Shown here: piece by piece, positions 42,497 to 52,061 of the stretch | Layout of the letters: each line of letters begins with the position of its first letter | How positions within the stretch are numbered: the stretch's first letter is position 1 | DNA from: Enterococcus saccharolyticus subsp. saccharolyticus | GTDB lineage: Bacteria > Bacillota > Bacilli > Lactobacillales > Enterococcaceae | DNA length: 64,000 nt | NCBI RefSeq assembly: GCF_029023825.1 | Contig: NZ_CP118957.1 | Coordinates: 1,945,794 to 2,009,793, forward strand | Direction: 5' to 3' | Translations under genes and position numbers: made by a program | Notes under the pieces: generated by a model | Told to the model about the DNA's origin: nothing | The model's input: the letters and a program-made list of their open reading frames with translations, nothing else | Databases searched by the model: none

Positions 42497-43837
42497 TTAA
42501 TAAAGCTCTAAATATTGCTCTCTTTCCCATTCAGAAACAGATTGACGATACGCTGCCCATTCCATACGTTTCGCTTCAACAAAATTGCCGTAAATATGAT
42601 CGCCCAATGCAGCAACCATTGTCGGGTCTTTACGCAATTGTTTCAATGCATTGTGAAGTGTTGAAGGTAAATCATAGATTTGCGCTGCTTCACGTTCTTC
42701 TTCGGTCATTACATAGATATTGCGATCAACGGCTGGTGGTGGTGTTAACCCACGACGAATACCGTCTAAACCAGCTTCTAATAAGACAGCCATTGCTAAA
42801 TAGGGATTCGCAGATGGGTCAACGGAACGCAATTCTAAACGTGTAGATAACCCACGAGATTCTGGTACACGGATCAATGGTGAACGGTTATGTCCTGACC
42901 ATGCGACATATACCGGTGCTTCAAATCCTGGAATTAAACGTTTGTAAGAGTTAACAGTTGGGTTACATACTGCTGTATACGCACGTGCATGTTCTACTAA
43001 ACCAGCTAAAAATTGATACGCTGTTTCACTTAATTGCTTGTCAGCATTTTCATCGAAGAAGACATTTTCTTCGCCTTTAAATAAAGACATGTTACAGTGC
43101 ATACCTGAACCAGCGATACCAAATAATGGTTTTGGCATAAATGTCGCATGTAATCCATGTTTTCTAGCAATTGTTTTTACAACTAATTTAAATGTTTGAA
43201 TATTGTCACACGCTTCAATAACCTCAGCGTATTTGAAATCAATTTCATGCTGACCAGGAGCAGTCTCATGGTGAGAAGCTTCTACTTCAAAGCCCATTCT
43301 TTCTAATTCTAATACGATATCACGACGACAGTTTTCCCCCATATCGGTTGGAGCAAAGTCAAAGTAACCACCTTTGTCATTTAAATCTGTTGTGATTTCG
43401 CCATCTTCATCTAGTTTGAATAAGAAAAATTCTGGTTCTGGGCCTAAGTTAAATGAAGTGAATCCTAAATCATACATATGTTTTAATGAACGTTTTAAGT
43501 TTCCACGTGGATCGCCTGCAAATGGAGTACCATCTGGGTTGTAAACATCACAAATTAATCGTGCAACTTTTCCGTGGTCTGTTTCCCAAGGGAAGATCAT
43601 CCATGTTGTTACGTCTGGATATAAGTACATGTCACTTTCTTCAATACGAACAAATCCTTCAATTGAAGAACCATCAAACATCATTTTATTGTCTAAAACT
43701 TTGTCTAATTGGCTAATTGGTACTTCTACATTTTTGATTGTTCCCATAATGTCTGTAAACATTAGGCGTAAAAAGCGTACATTTTCTTCGTTGGCAATCT
43801 GTTTAATTTGTTCTGCAGTGTATTCCACTCTTGGCAT
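42497..43837 (-). CDS. glnA: Glutamine synthetase type I
   Basis: This is a 446-residue dodecameric enzyme making glutamine from glutamate, ammonia and ATP. It has the signature [20 protein letters not shown], the active-site [16 protein letters not shown], the glutamate-binding [17 protein letters not shown] and the ATP-binding [14 protein letters not shown]. The lack of the adenylylation tyrosine segment is typical of the short Gram-positive GlnA. The upstream glnR is cotranscribed. GlnA in its feedback-inhibited form is the usual activator of GlnR repression. Confidence 0.97.
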   Translation of the reverse strand: MPRVEYTAEQIKQIANEENVRFLRLMFTDIMGTIKNVEVPISQLDKVLDNKMMFDGSSIEGFVRIEESDMYLYPDVTTWMIFPWETDHGKVARLICDVYNPDGTPFAGDPRGNLKRSLKHMYDLGFTSFNLGPEPEFFLFKLDEDGEITTDLNDKGGYFDFAPTDMGENCRRDIVLELERMGFEVEASHHETAPGQHEIDFKYAEVIEACDNIQTFKLVVKTIARKHGLHATFMPKPLFGIAGSGMHCNMSLFKGEENVFFDENADKQLSETAYQFLAGLVEHARAYTAVCNPTVNSYKRLIPGFEAPVYVAWSGHNRSPLIRVPESRGLSTRLELRSVDPSANPYLAMAVLLEAGLDGIRRGLTPPPAVDRNIYVMTEEEREAAQIYDLPSTLHNALKQLRKDPTMVAALGDHIYGNFVEAKRMEWAAYRQSVSEWEREQYLELY

Positions 43838-43885
43838 AATAGTAATCCCGTCCTTTATTTTTGTTTAAGTGTAGCGCTTCAGTAA

Positions 43886-44263
43886 TTATAAGTGTGGACC
43901 ATTCGAAAAATGTTGCGAATGATTTAATCCACCTTGAGATAAAATTTCATCATAAAAAATACGGCGAACATCTTTATCTGTTAGCGGTTGTTTCTCTCGC
44001 GCTGCTTGTTCTTCTGCTTTTTTCATTTCATAAACTCGTTTGATTCCAGCCATATTCAATCCGTCAGAGAGATAATCTTTAATTTCTAACAAAATATCAA
44101 TATCATTTAACGAATACATCCGGCGATTGCCTTCGCTTCGTTCTGGATGAATTAAATTTTGTTCTTCATAGTAACGAATTTGGCGCGCGGTCAAATCAGT
44201 TAACTTCATGACTGTACCAATTGGAAAAACTGACATGGAACGTCGAAGTTCTTTTTCTCGCAT
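43886..44263 (-). CDS. glnR: MerR family nitrogen regulator GlnR
   Basis: This 125-residue repressor has an N-terminal MerR HTH (VMKLTDLTARQIRYYEEQNL, about 18-37) followed by HPERSEGNRRMYSLNDIDIL. The short C-terminal tail is typical of GlnR/TnrA. It represses glnRA and other nitrogen genes when glutamine is plentiful. A matching operator lies directly upstream at 44349-44365, so autoregulation is expected. The 48-base gap to glnA indicates an operon. Confidence 0.95.
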   Translation of the reverse strand: MREKELRRSMSVFPIGTVMKLTDLTARQIRYYEEQNLIHPERSEGNRRMYSLNDIDILLEIKDYLSDGLNMAGIKRVYEMKKAEEQAAREKQPLTDKDVRRIFYDEILSQGGLNHSQHFSNGPHL

Positions 44264-44312
44264 AGCGTCTCTCCTCTCTTCTGTTTAATGAATTGCTGGT
44301 GAATCTAGAGTA

Positions 44313-44365
44313 AATATAGCAAGACTTCGCTCTTCTGTCAACCCTCTATGTTACATTTCCTTACA
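44313..44365 (-). promoter_or_regulatory. glnR promoter with GlnR operator
   Basis: TTGACA (44341-44336) and TATATT (44318-44313) with a 17-base spacer drive glnR. Just upstream, TGTAAGGAAATGTAACA (44365-44349, minus strand) matches the GlnR/TnrA consensus TGTNANAWWWTNTNACA at all fixed positions but one. Confidence 0.87.
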
Positions 44366-44407
44366 TAACGAGTTATTTTTTTAGAATAGTTGTTGAACTA
44401 GACCAAA

Positions 44408-44448
44408 AGAAAAAGCACCCGAAGAAATGTGGCTATTTCTTCGCGTAC
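44408..44448 (-). terminator. Terminator of hflX
   Basis: GTACGCGAAGAAAT pairs with ATTTCTTCGGGTGC around AGCCAC, followed by TTTTTC on the minus strand. Confidence 0.85.
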
Positions 44449-44453
44449 TTTGA

Positions 44454-45686
44454 TTAATTCATTTGTCGAATGGCATAAGAATCCGGTTGAGCGAACCCTT
44501 TTAGCAAGTAGCTTTGTGTCTCTTCTTCATAGTCAGAAGAAAGTAACAAGGTTTCTCGTTTTAAGCGATTTAATATTTTCCCTTCAGTTTGTTGCAAAGA
44601 GAAAGAATACGGTTCTAAACTTTCCATAATCGCTAATTTAATTGCTTGAATTAAGCGTTCTTTGCCTTTTGAACTCTTCGCAGAAATCAACACATTTGGA
44701 AATAGTGTTGGCACAAATTGATCGACATCCGTTTTGTCGGCTTTATTATAAATCGTCAACATCGGTAGACTACCTAATTCAAGTTGGTTCATCAAGTTTA
44801 GGACTGTCTCCTCGTGTTGCTGACGATTTTCAGCACTCGCATCGACGACGTGTAATAACAAGTCCATTCCTTGGCTTTCTTCTAAGGTTGAATGAAAGGC
44901 ATCAATTAATTGCGTTGGCAAATCTTGAATAAAACCAACTGTATCGGTCACCGTTACTTCAAAACCTTCTGGTAAGCGCCATTTTTTTGTTAATGGATCT
45001 AATGTGGCGAATAGTTGATCTTGCTCATACGTCTGTGCACTGGTTAAAATATTTAAAATAGTGGATTTTCCCGCATTAGTATAGCCAATCAAACCAATTT
45101 GGAATGTCTGATTGTCTTTACGTTTTTGACGTGTACGCTCACGATGCGCGGCCACTTCTTTTAATTCACGTTTGATAATTGTTATCTTATTTCGAATATG
45201 TCGACGATCGGTTTCTAGTTTGGTTTCTCCGGGTCCTCTTGTACCGATTCCTCCACCTAAACGCGACATATTTTTCCCTTGGCCAACCAAACGTGGCAAT
45301 AGATAATCCAACTGCGCCAATTCTACTTGCAGTTTCCCTTCTTTAGAACGGGCACGCATAGCGAAAATATCTAAAATCAATTGCACACGGTCAATTACAG
45401 GAATCCCCACAGCATCTCCAATTAATTGGCTTTGGCGTGGTGTCAACTCATGATTAAAGATAATCAAATCCGCCTCATGTGCATCGGCTAATTGGGCTAA
45501 TTCTTCCAGTTTCCCTTTTCCAATCAATGTTTGTCGATCCACCTGTGGACGACGTTGTGTGAGAGAAAAAACAACTTCTCCGTTTGCTGTTTTGGTTAAA
45601 CTTTTTAATTCAATCATCGATTCTTCAAAATTCTTATAGTTCTCTTCGGTTTCAACACCAACTAAAATGACTCGTTCTGTTTCCAT
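44454..45686 (-). CDS. hflX: GTPase HflX
   Basis: This 410-residue ribosome-associated GTPase splits stalled or hibernating ribosomes. The N-terminal domain (ETERVILVG, TLIGKGKLEELAQL) is followed by the glycine-rich linker LGGGIGTRGPGETKLETDRR and the G domain with GYTNAGKST (G1), VTDTVGFIQDLP (G3) and IYNKADKTD (G4). The ATG at 45686 follows GGAGGCGAAAGA and overlaps miaA by 25 bases. A longer frame from 45704 is not needed. Confidence 0.94.
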   Translation of the reverse strand: METERVILVGVETEENYKNFEESMIELKSLTKTANGEVVFSLTQRRPQVDRQTLIGKGKLEELAQLADAHEADLIIFNHELTPRQSQLIGDAVGIPVIDRVQLILDIFAMRARSKEGKLQVELAQLDYLLPRLVGQGKNMSRLGGGIGTRGPGETKLETDRRHIRNKITIIKRELKEVAAHRERTRQKRKDNQTFQIGLIGYTNAGKSTILNILTSAQTYEQDQLFATLDPLTKKWRLPEGFEVTVTDTVGFIQDLPTQLIDAFHSTLEESQGMDLLLHVVDASAENRQQHEETVLNLMNQLELGSLPMLTIYNKADKTDVDQFVPTLFPNVLISAKSSKGKERLIQAIKLAIMESLEPYSFSLQQTEGKILNRLKRETLLLSSDYEEETQSYLLKGFAQPDSYAIRQMN

Positions 45687-46606
45687 TCTTTCGCCTCCAA
45701 CCATTGCGTGATTGTTTTTTCGAGTTCAACGATTGTTTCGGGATGCTGAACCAAATCCATCCAATACGGATTCAAACGATTGCGAAACCACGTCAATTGA
45801 CGCTTAGCATACCGACGAGAATGCAGTTTAATTTCTTCTGCAACTTCTTCTAAAGTTGCTTGCCCTTGAAAGTAAGGGAGAAATTCTTTGTACCCAATAC
45901 CTAAAGCTGCTTGTGTGTCCGGAATAGCTTTGATTTTTTCTGCTTCGTCTAATAAACCGTTGGCCATCATTTGATCCACTCGTTGATTAATACGTTGATA
46001 CAAGACTTCACGATCCGTTGTCAATCCAATTAAAAAGTAATCATACAAGCGTTGTGGTTCTTCTTTGGGTGCCGTAATACTCTCACCGGTTGTTTCGAAT
46101 ACTTCCAATGCTCGAATGACTTTACGTTGATTATTAAAATGGATTTTTTCGGCAGCTAACGGATCTGTCTCTTTTAGTAATTGCCACAAAGCGGCTTTAC
46201 CGTGTTCATGAGCAAACGCCTCATATTTCAAACGAAGGGCTGTATCTGCATCTTCTGTTTTGCCACCTAATTGAAAATCATAAAGCAACGCTTGAATATA
46301 TAAGCCCGTACCGCCAACTATAATCGGCAACTTTCCACGTTGGTGAATGTCCGCAATCCATGCACGTGCTTCTTGTTGAAACTCTGATACCGAGTACGCT
46401 TCTTCCTTATCTCGTATATCAATTAAATAATGCGGAATCCCCTCTGTTTCTTCTTCGGTTACTTTAGCCGTTCCAATCGTTAATTCACGATAGACTTGCA
46501 TGGAATCGCCACTAATAATTTCCCCATTGTATTTTTTTGCTAATTCAATGCTTAAAGCCGTTTTCCCCACAGCTGTCGGCCCAACAATTACTAAAACTTT
46601 TTTCAT
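45662..46606 (-). CDS. miaA: tRNA dimethylallyltransferase
   Basis: This 314-residue enzyme adds dimethylallyl to A37 of tRNAs reading UNN codons. It has the P-loop VIVGPTAVGKTALSIELA, then ISGDSMQVYRELTIGTAK, the substrate channel VGGTGLYIQALLY and the C-terminal YAKRQLTWFRN tRNA contact. It overlaps hflX downstream and the glpQ-like gene upstream by four bases, so these three genes are an operon. Confidence 0.97.
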   Translation of the reverse strand: MKKVLVIVGPTAVGKTALSIELAKKYNGEIISGDSMQVYRELTIGTAKVTEEETEGIPHYLIDIRDKEEAYSVSEFQQEARAWIADIHQRGKLPIIVGGTGLYIQALLYDFQLGGKTEDADTALRLKYEAFAHEHGKAALWQLLKETDPLAAEKIHFNNQRKVIRALEVFETTGESITAPKEEPQRLYDYFLIGLTTDREVLYQRINQRVDQMMANGLLDEAEKIKAIPDTQAALGIGYKEFLPYFQGQATLEEVAEEIKLHSRRYAKRQLTWFRNRLNPYWMDLVQHPETIVELEKTITQWLEAKEWKQNESF

Positions 46607-47337
46607 TTTTTCCCTCGATAACTACGCTTGATATCCATTGCCATTTCAGGAAAATCTGTAAAAATTCCTGTTACTTGGCAATCGATGCAACGTTTCACAT
46701 CTTCTTTTTTATTTACAGTCCAAGGACGTATGGCTAAATCAAAAGCGGCGATTTCTTCTGCATTTGCCCATACCCATTCGATATTCGGATGGATTCCTTG
46801 AATTTCGGTTTTTTCAAACACTAATGGAGGGACATCTGCTTTGTCCATAATAAAATCAATTCGCGTCTGCGGTTCAAGCGCATATATTCGCTCCAATGTG
46901 TCCATATTAAAACTACTATACCAATAGGTGAACGGCCATTGTTGACTAGTCATTAGTGCAGATACTTTTTCTTCGATTCCCGGATAGGCTTCTTTATCTG
47001 TTTTTAGTTCAATGCCTAAAATCCCTCGATAATTGCGCGCAACCAGTAAATCAACTACTTCTTTTAATGTCGGCACTTTGGTGGATGAATAGCGTTCATC
47101 AAACCAACTACCTGCATTTAATTTTTTGATTTCTGCTAATGTTTTGTCAATAATTGCACCTTTTCCATCAGTGGTACGATCGACGGTCTCATCGTGCATG
47201 ACAATCACTTGTTGATCCTTGGTTAATTGCACATCTAGTTCAATACCATCCACGCCGATACGTACGGCTTCAGCAAAAGCTGGCAATGTATTTTCAGGTC
47301 GTGTGCCACTGCTTCCACGATGGGCAAAAATTTGCAT
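46603..47337 (-). CDS. Glycerophosphodiester phosphodiesterase family protein
   Basis: This 244-residue GDPD TIM-barrel protein hydrolyses glycerophosphodiesters to glycerol-3-phosphate and an alcohol. Catalytic segments are IFAHRGSSGTRPENT, IELDVQLTKDQQVIVMHD (the EID/H set) and IELKTD. The ATG at 47337 gives the canonical start MQIFAHRG, with GGAG 10 bases upstream. The longer frame to 47361 is unlikely. It has no signal peptide, so it is cytoplasmic. Its stop overlaps the miaA start (ATGA). Confidence 0.9.
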   Translation of the reverse strand: MQIFAHRGSSGTRPENTLPAFAEAVRIGVDGIELDVQLTKDQQVIVMHDETVDRTTDGKGAIIDKTLAEIKKLNAGSWFDERYSSTKVPTLKEVVDLLVARNYRGILGIELKTDKEAYPGIEEKVSALMTSQQWPFTYWYSSFNMDTLERIYALEPQTRIDFIMDKADVPPLVFEKTEIQGIHPNIEWVWANAEEIAAFDLAIRPWTVNKKEDVKRCIDCQVTGIFTDFPEMAMDIKRSYRGKK

Positions 47338-47388
47338 GATTTCTTCACTCCAATCAGTCATATTGTAACACGAATAAAGAGAGATGCA

Positions 47389-47426
47389 AAAAAGAAGAGA
47401 GGACTTTTGAATAAGTCTTCCCTTCG
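47389..47426 (-). terminator. Terminator of the 172-residue membrane protein gene
   Basis: GAAGGGAAGACTT pairs imperfectly with AAGTCCTCTCTTC around ATTCAA, followed by six T on the minus strand. Confidence 0.75.
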
Positions 47427-47432
47427 TTTGAA

Positions 47433-47951
47433 TTACAAGGTATTTGAAAAATAAGTCACTGGTTTATCCGTCATTTTTTGCAATTGTACTTTGCGTTCGT
47501 AAACCATTTCTTTTAGTTGATCCGAAAAATTTTCCATCAACACACGTCCACCCTTAAAGGTATAACCGCCTACTTCTACGACTTGTTCAGGTGATAAAAC
47601 TACTTTGCGGGTCGCAATTTTTTTGAAAAATTCTTCTAAGAAATAATTTGGTAAATAAAAGCTATTTTGAGCTGCGAATGATTGCAAATAAATATAATCA
47701 TCTACCGTAATATAACAATCGTCAAAAACATCAAAACTCACATATCTGTCCATTGTTCCCATACGTTTTTCTAAAATTTCAATAATTTTTTTATTGAGTA
47801 AAATCAAAATCTCAATTTCTTTGACTTTATGTTCTAATTGACGACGACGTTCTTCTTTACGATCATCATAACGGCTTTGCAAGTTAAAGGCAATCGCTGT
47901 AATAATGGCACCTACAATTACTCCAGCCATCCCAACGAAAAATACATCCAT
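47433..47951 (-). CDS. Hypothetical single-pass membrane protein
   Basis: This 172-residue protein has one N-terminal helix (VGMAGVIVGAIITAIAF, about 6-23). A charged coiled-coil follows (YDDRKEERRRQLEHKVKEIEI, shortened here) up to about 62, then a soluble domain with DVFDDCYITVDDYIYLQSFA. The short N-terminus and positive residues after the helix predict N-out, C-in. I know no function for it. AGGAGG precedes the ATG. It is convergent with nothing and divergent from clpP. Confidence 0.7.
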   Translation of the reverse strand: MDVFFVGMAGVIVGAIITAIAFNLQSRYDDRKEERRRQLEHKVKEIEILILLNKKIIEILEKRMGTMDRYVSFDVFDDCYITVDDYIYLQSFAAQNSFYLPNYFLEEFFKKIATRKVVLSPEQVVEVGGYTFKGGRVLMENFSDQLKEMVYERKVQLQKMTDKPVTYFSNTL

Positions 47952-48021
47952 TTTTGTTCCTCCTTTAATTTATCTAGATGAATCTTACCATATTTTTGAT
48001 TATTTTACTCAAGTTTTTATA

Positions 48022-48051
48022 TTTGACCTTTATTGACCTTGTATGTATAAT
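48022..48051 (+). promoter_or_regulatory. clpP promoter with CtsR operator
   Basis: TTTGACC-TTT-ATTGACC (48022-48038) is the direct heptamer repeat bound by the CtsR repressor. Its first half contains the -35 TTGACC (48023-48028), and TATAAT (48046-48051) follows after 17 bases, so CtsR would block RNA polymerase. Heat inactivates CtsR and induces clpP. Confidence 0.9.
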
Positions 48052-48131
48052 ATTCAATAGATAAAAGTCTAAGGGTGTCGCAAGGATAACCAACATTTTA
48101 TCAAATAGCCAGAATTAAGGAGGATTTTTAA

Positions 48132-48713
48132 ATGAATTTAATCCCAACAGTTATTGAACAATCATCTCGTGGAGAAAGAGCGTATGATATTTACTCTCGT
48201 TTATTAAAAGATCGTATTATTATGTTGAGTGGTCAAGTGACAGATGATCTTGCAAACTCAATCATCTCTCAATTACTATTCTTGGATGCGCAAGACTCAG
48301 AAAAAGATATTTACTTATATATCAATTCACCTGGGGGTAGCGTAACAGCTGGTTTAGCGATTTACGATACAATGAATTTTGTGAAAGCAGACGTTCAAAC
48401 TATCGTCATGGGAATGGCTGCATCAATGGGAAGTTTCTTATTAACAGCTGGTACAAAAGGCAAACGTTTCGCCTTACCAAACGCTGAAATCATGATTCAC
48501 CAACCATTAGGTGGCGCACAAGGACAAGCCACTGAAATCGAAATTGCGGCGCGTCACATCTTAAAAACACGTGAACGTTTAAATAAAATTTTATCTGAAC
48601 GTACTGGACAACCAATCGAAGTAATTGAAAAAGACACCGATCGTGATAACTTTATGTCTGCTGAAGAAGCAAAAGAATATGGTTTAATCGACGCTGTTAT
48701 GACAAATCGTTAA
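48132..48713 (+). CDS. clpP: ATP-dependent Clp protease proteolytic subunit
   Basis: This is a 193-residue serine protease forming the tetradecameric chamber used with ClpX, ClpC and ClpE. The catalytic Ser is in [15 protein letters not shown] (about 97), the His in [14 protein letters not shown] (about 122) and the Asp in [12 protein letters not shown] (about 171). The N-terminal loop [20 protein letters not shown] contacts the ATPase. It is monocistronic with a CtsR operator and its own terminator. Confidence 0.98.
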   Translation: MNLIPTVIEQSSRGERAYDIYSRLLKDRIIMLSGQVTDDLANSIISQLLFLDAQDSEKDIYLYINSPGGSVTAGLAIYDTMNFVKADVQTIVMGMAASMGSFLLTAGTKGKRFALPNAEIMIHQPLGGAQGQATEIEIAARHILKTRERLNKILSERTGQPIEVIEKDTDRDNFMSAEEAKEYGLIDAVMTNR

Positions 48714-48718
48714 TACTA

Positions 48719-48752
48719 AAAAGAGCTGGACATTGTATCCAGCTCTTTTTTT
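48719..48752. terminator. Bidirectional terminator of clpP and the glucosaminidase gene
   Basis: AAAGAGCTGGA pairs with TCCAGCTCTTT around CATTGTA, with seven T on the plus strand and an A-run on the other. Confidence 0.92.
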
Positions 48753-50202
48753 AATCGTATTTCGTTAAATCCCAAGTAGCAATTAATTGGTTTAATTTTG
48801 TATGGTATTGCGGGTCAGTGGCATATTTGCCAGTTAGTGATTGGGTTGCTTCTTTATAGGTCGCGGCATTTTTACGCCATGCGCCTTGATAGAATGTTGT
48901 ATTCCAACTCAATCCTTTAGCCAATAATTTGGCATTATCTAATAAAGAATCCGAAACGGTCGCATATTTTCTAAATGTAGCTGGTAAGGTAACGCGCACG
49001 CCATTAATAAATTCATCAGAAGGAATGTCATAGCGCTCAAACTTGCCTTCATCGCCACTCGAATATTTAATCCCAAATAAATTATTGGCATCTTTTGACA
49101 ATTTACTAGCACCAAAACCAGATTCCAAGGCGGCTTGTGCAATCATCACGGATGGATATAAGCCATATTCATCGGCTAATTTTTGTGCTGCGGGTGCAAT
49201 CGCTTGAATAAAGGAGGCATTGTCTTTCCATGTAATAGTGTCCGCAGTAGCACTTGCTGTCACGCGGCGAGGTTCATCTTTGGTAGTGACATTATTTGCT
49301 TGCTTGACTGGTGATGTCAACGCTGGCAAGACACTTGTGCCATTGATAAAATGTTTACTGGTATTTTTTTGTGTCGTATCAATTGCTTCATCCATCGTGC
49401 CTTGATCTTCCGCTGGCAAACGCGTGACACTGTCCGTTGTTGCTGTGTCACTTTCTGATGAGGTTGTTGACTCACTGCTCTCAGTTGTTGTTTCTGATGT
49501 TTCACTCGTTGAGGTCGCTTCTTTCGTTTCGCTTGTTTCTATTGTTGCCGTTTTCTCAGTAGCTACCGTTTTTTCTTTCGGTTCTGCGACAACGGCTGCA
49601 TCTTTTTGGAAAGCTTCTTTCGTACTAGAAACTGTCGCACTTTGTTCAACATAGCCGACCCAATTATCTGCCGTATCGTATAACGATAAATACACTTCAC
49701 CATTTAAATGATGAAACAAACTTTTGACTTTATATGTTTTATTCATCAACGGACTAGTATCACTCGTAGTCGTCCAATCAAAATCTTCGTAGACGGAAGT
49801 ATTAACAATTACTGCAACATATTGACGCACAATTTTTTCAATGCCTTCGGGGCCGTTCGCTCGTGTTACTTGCGAAGCATCGATATACCCAACAAATTCA
49901 TTGGCATCGTATAACCCTAAATACGTCATAATTCCTTTCGTTTCACTTTCTTTCACATGAAAGGTTTGATTCTGCGCCACTTTAGCAGTTGGACTAATTG
50001 TTTTACCAAAATCACTATAGATGATGACATTGTTGCCAGTGACACTCACGTATTCATACGCAGCTTCCTCAGCAGATACCCAATTGATTGCTGTGAAGGA
50101 TGGCACCAACAGTTCAGTAAAAAATAACCCCGTACTCATCCCAACAATGACACCCATTTTTAACACACGTCTTTTCACTTTTGTAACCCTTTCTCTTTCC
50201 AT
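48751..50202 (-). CDS. Secreted glucosaminidase-domain autolysin with GW/SH3-like repeats
   Basis: This 483-residue peptidoglycan hydrolase has a signal-anchor near the start (KMGVIVGMSTGLFFTELLVP) and two SH3/GW-like modules of about 75 residues (TYLGLYDANEFVGYID and LSLYDTADNWVGYVE). A Ser/Thr/Glu-rich linker (about 215-310) leads to a C-terminal glucosaminidase domain. The latter has SVMIAQAALESGFGASKLS with the catalytic Glu and NNLFGIKYSSGDEGKF. It would cleave GlcNAc-MurNAc bonds during growth or separation. I use the ATG at 50202, but a GTG at 50178 with AAAGGG upstream is equally good. Confidence 0.88.
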   Translation of the reverse strand: MERERVTKVKRRVLKMGVIVGMSTGLFFTELLVPSFTAINWVSAEEAAYEYVSVTGNNVIIYSDFGKTISPTAKVAQNQTFHVKESETKGIMTYLGLYDANEFVGYIDASQVTRANGPEGIEKIVRQYVAVIVNTSVYEDFDWTTTSDTSPLMNKTYKVKSLFHHLNGEVYLSLYDTADNWVGYVEQSATVSSTKEAFQKDAAVVAEPKEKTVATEKTATIETSETKEATSTSETSETTTESSESTTSSESDTATTDSVTRLPAEDQGTMDEAIDTTQKNTSKHFINGTSVLPALTSPVKQANNVTTKDEPRRVTASATADTITWKDNASFIQAIAPAAQKLADEYGLYPSVMIAQAALESGFGASKLSKDANNLFGIKYSSGDEGKFERYDIPSDEFINGVRVTLPATFRKYATVSDSLLDNAKLLAKGLSWNTTFYQGAWRKNAATYKEATQSLTGKYATDPQYHTKLNQLIATWDLTKYD

Positions 50203-50268
50203 TCTCTTCCTTACTTTACAGGAAATAAGTTGAAAAAGAAACTCCCTTTCGTGAATTCTTTGCAAACA

Positions 50269-50302
50269 AAAAGCTTAGTGCACTAGGACACTAAGCTTTT
50301 TT
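50269..50302 (-). terminator. Terminator of the ABC exporter operon
   Basis: AAAAAGCTTAGTG pairs with CACTAAGCTTTTT around TCCTAGTG, immediately past the stop at 50304. T-runs occur on both sides. Confidence 0.9.
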
Positions 50303-50303
50303 G

Positions 50304-52061
50304 TTATTCGGCTTCTTCTGAAAATTGACTATTGTACAGATTTGCATAAAATCCACCTTTGGCTAATAATGTTTCATGATTTCCTTGTTCAATAATTGAA
50401 CCTTGGTCCATCACTAAAATCAAATCTGCATCACGAATGGTTGATAAACGGTGGGCAATCACAAAACTTGTCCGCCCCTCCATGACTTTATCCATCGCTT
50501 TTTGAATTAACGCTTCTAAACGTGTATCCACCGAACTGGTTGCTTCGTCTAAAATTAAAATTTTCGGATCAGAAATCACTGCGCGAGCAATCGTCATTAA
50601 TTGTTTTTGACCTAATGAAATATTGTCTCCTTCTGCATTGATGACCATGTCGTAACCTTCTGGCATCGTACGAATAAAGTGATCCACGTTTGCCGTTTTT
50701 GCTGCATCGACCACTTCATAATCTGTCGCATCTAATTTCCCAAAACGGATATTATCTGCGATTGTTCCTTCATACAACCAAGCATCTTGCAAGACCATTC
50801 CGAATAAAGAACGGACATCGCTCCGAGACATTTTTTTCGTATCAATTCCATCGATTTTAATTGCACCGGCATTCACATCATAAAAACGCATCAAAAGATT
50901 AATCAATGTCGTTTTCCCTGCACCTGTTGGCCCAACGACTGCGACTGTTTGTCCGGCTTTAACCGAAAAATTCAAATCTTCAATTAATGGTTTCTTCGGT
51001 GTATACGCAAAGCTCACGTGTTCAAAGGTCACGTTCCCTTCAATGGTTTCAGGTAAAGGAATATCGGTAGTATTGATTGGTTCTTCTGGTTCATCTAAAA
51101 TTTCAAAAACACGCGTTGAAGCAGCAGACGCACTTTGTAACAAGGCTGACAACTGCGTAATGTTCCCCATTGGTTGGCTAATTTGCCAAATATATTGGAT
51201 AAACGCTTGTAATTGACCCACAACAATGACGCCACCCATTACATAAAAACTTCCTAAGACAGCAATCACAATATAGGCTAAATAGGCAGTTAATTGCACT
51301 AAAGGCATCATTAAACCAGAAATAAAGGAAGCTTTAAATCCGTATCTTTTCAATTCATGATTGACTTTTTTGAAACCTTCTAATGTTTCTTTCTCTCGAC
51401 CATATACTTTTAAAACGCTAAAACCGGTCATATTTTCTTGTACATAGCCGTTCATATTTCCTAATGCATTTTGCATACTATTGAAATAATTTTGCGACTT
51501 AGTCACGATATAACGTGAAATCAATAGCGAGGCTGGAATCATGATAATCGCAAGCAATGCCATATACGTATTGATGTAAAACATCATAATCACAGCCATA
51601 ATGATACTTAAAACGGCATTAACCATCCCGATTAAAGCTTGTTGCATAGCACCACTGACAACATCCACATCATTGGTCACACGAGATAGGACATTTCCTT
51701 GTTGGTGCGTATCAAAATAAGAAACGGGCAAACGATTGATTTTTTCATCGATATCACGACGTAAATCTTTCATTGCAGATTGCACGACATTAGTAATTAA
51801 TAGGCCTGCTAATAATTGAGAAATTGTATAACCTACACCAACTAAAATCAGCCAAATCAATGTCTTCCAAATATAATCAAAATTCAACGATTCGCCATTC
51901 GCCACATTTCGCGCAATTTCAGTCATCGGTAAACCAGTTACATAAGGCATCGCTGCATTAAAACCAACTGTCGCAACTGTAAAAAACAAAACAAGAATAA
52001 ACCCAATTTTATACGGTTTTATATAGTGACCTAAACGTTTCAAGGAAGCAAAAGATTTCAT
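50304..52061 (-). CDS. Heterodimeric ABC exporter, subunit with canonical Walker B
   Basis: This 585-residue half-transporter has six membrane helices (1-320) and a nucleotide-binding domain. It has Walker A VGPTGAGKTT and Walker B ILILDEATSSVD with the catalytic Glu, and switch His in VIAHRLSTI. The signature is the degenerate ISLGQKQ. It complements its partner encoded just upstream, whose degenerate residues are in the opposite site, as in LmrCD, BmrCD and EfrCD-type drug exporters. The start overlaps the partner's stop (ATGA). Confidence 0.92.
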   Translation of the reverse strand: MKSFASLKRLGHYIKPYKIGFILVLFFTVATVGFNAAMPYVTGLPMTEIARNVANGESLNFDYIWKTLIWLILVGVGYTISQLLAGLLITNVVQSAMKDLRRDIDEKINRLPVSYFDTHQQGNVLSRVTNDVDVVSGAMQQALIGMVNAVLSIIMAVIMMFYINTYMALLAIIMIPASLLISRYIVTKSQNYFNSMQNALGNMNGYVQENMTGFSVLKVYGREKETLEGFKKVNHELKRYGFKASFISGLMMPLVQLTAYLAYIVIAVLGSFYVMGGVIVVGQLQAFIQYIWQISQPMGNITQLSALLQSASAASTRVFEILDEPEEPINTTDIPLPETIEGNVTFEHVSFAYTPKKPLIEDLNFSVKAGQTVAVVGPTGAGKTTLINLLMRFYDVNAGAIKIDGIDTKKMSRSDVRSLFGMVLQDAWLYEGTIADNIRFGKLDATDYEVVDAAKTANVDHFIRTMPEGYDMVINAEGDNISLGQKQLMTIARAVISDPKILILDEATSSVDTRLEALIQKAMDKVMEGRTSFVIAHRLSTIRDADLILVMDQGSIIEQGNHETLLAKGGFYANLYNSQFSEEAE

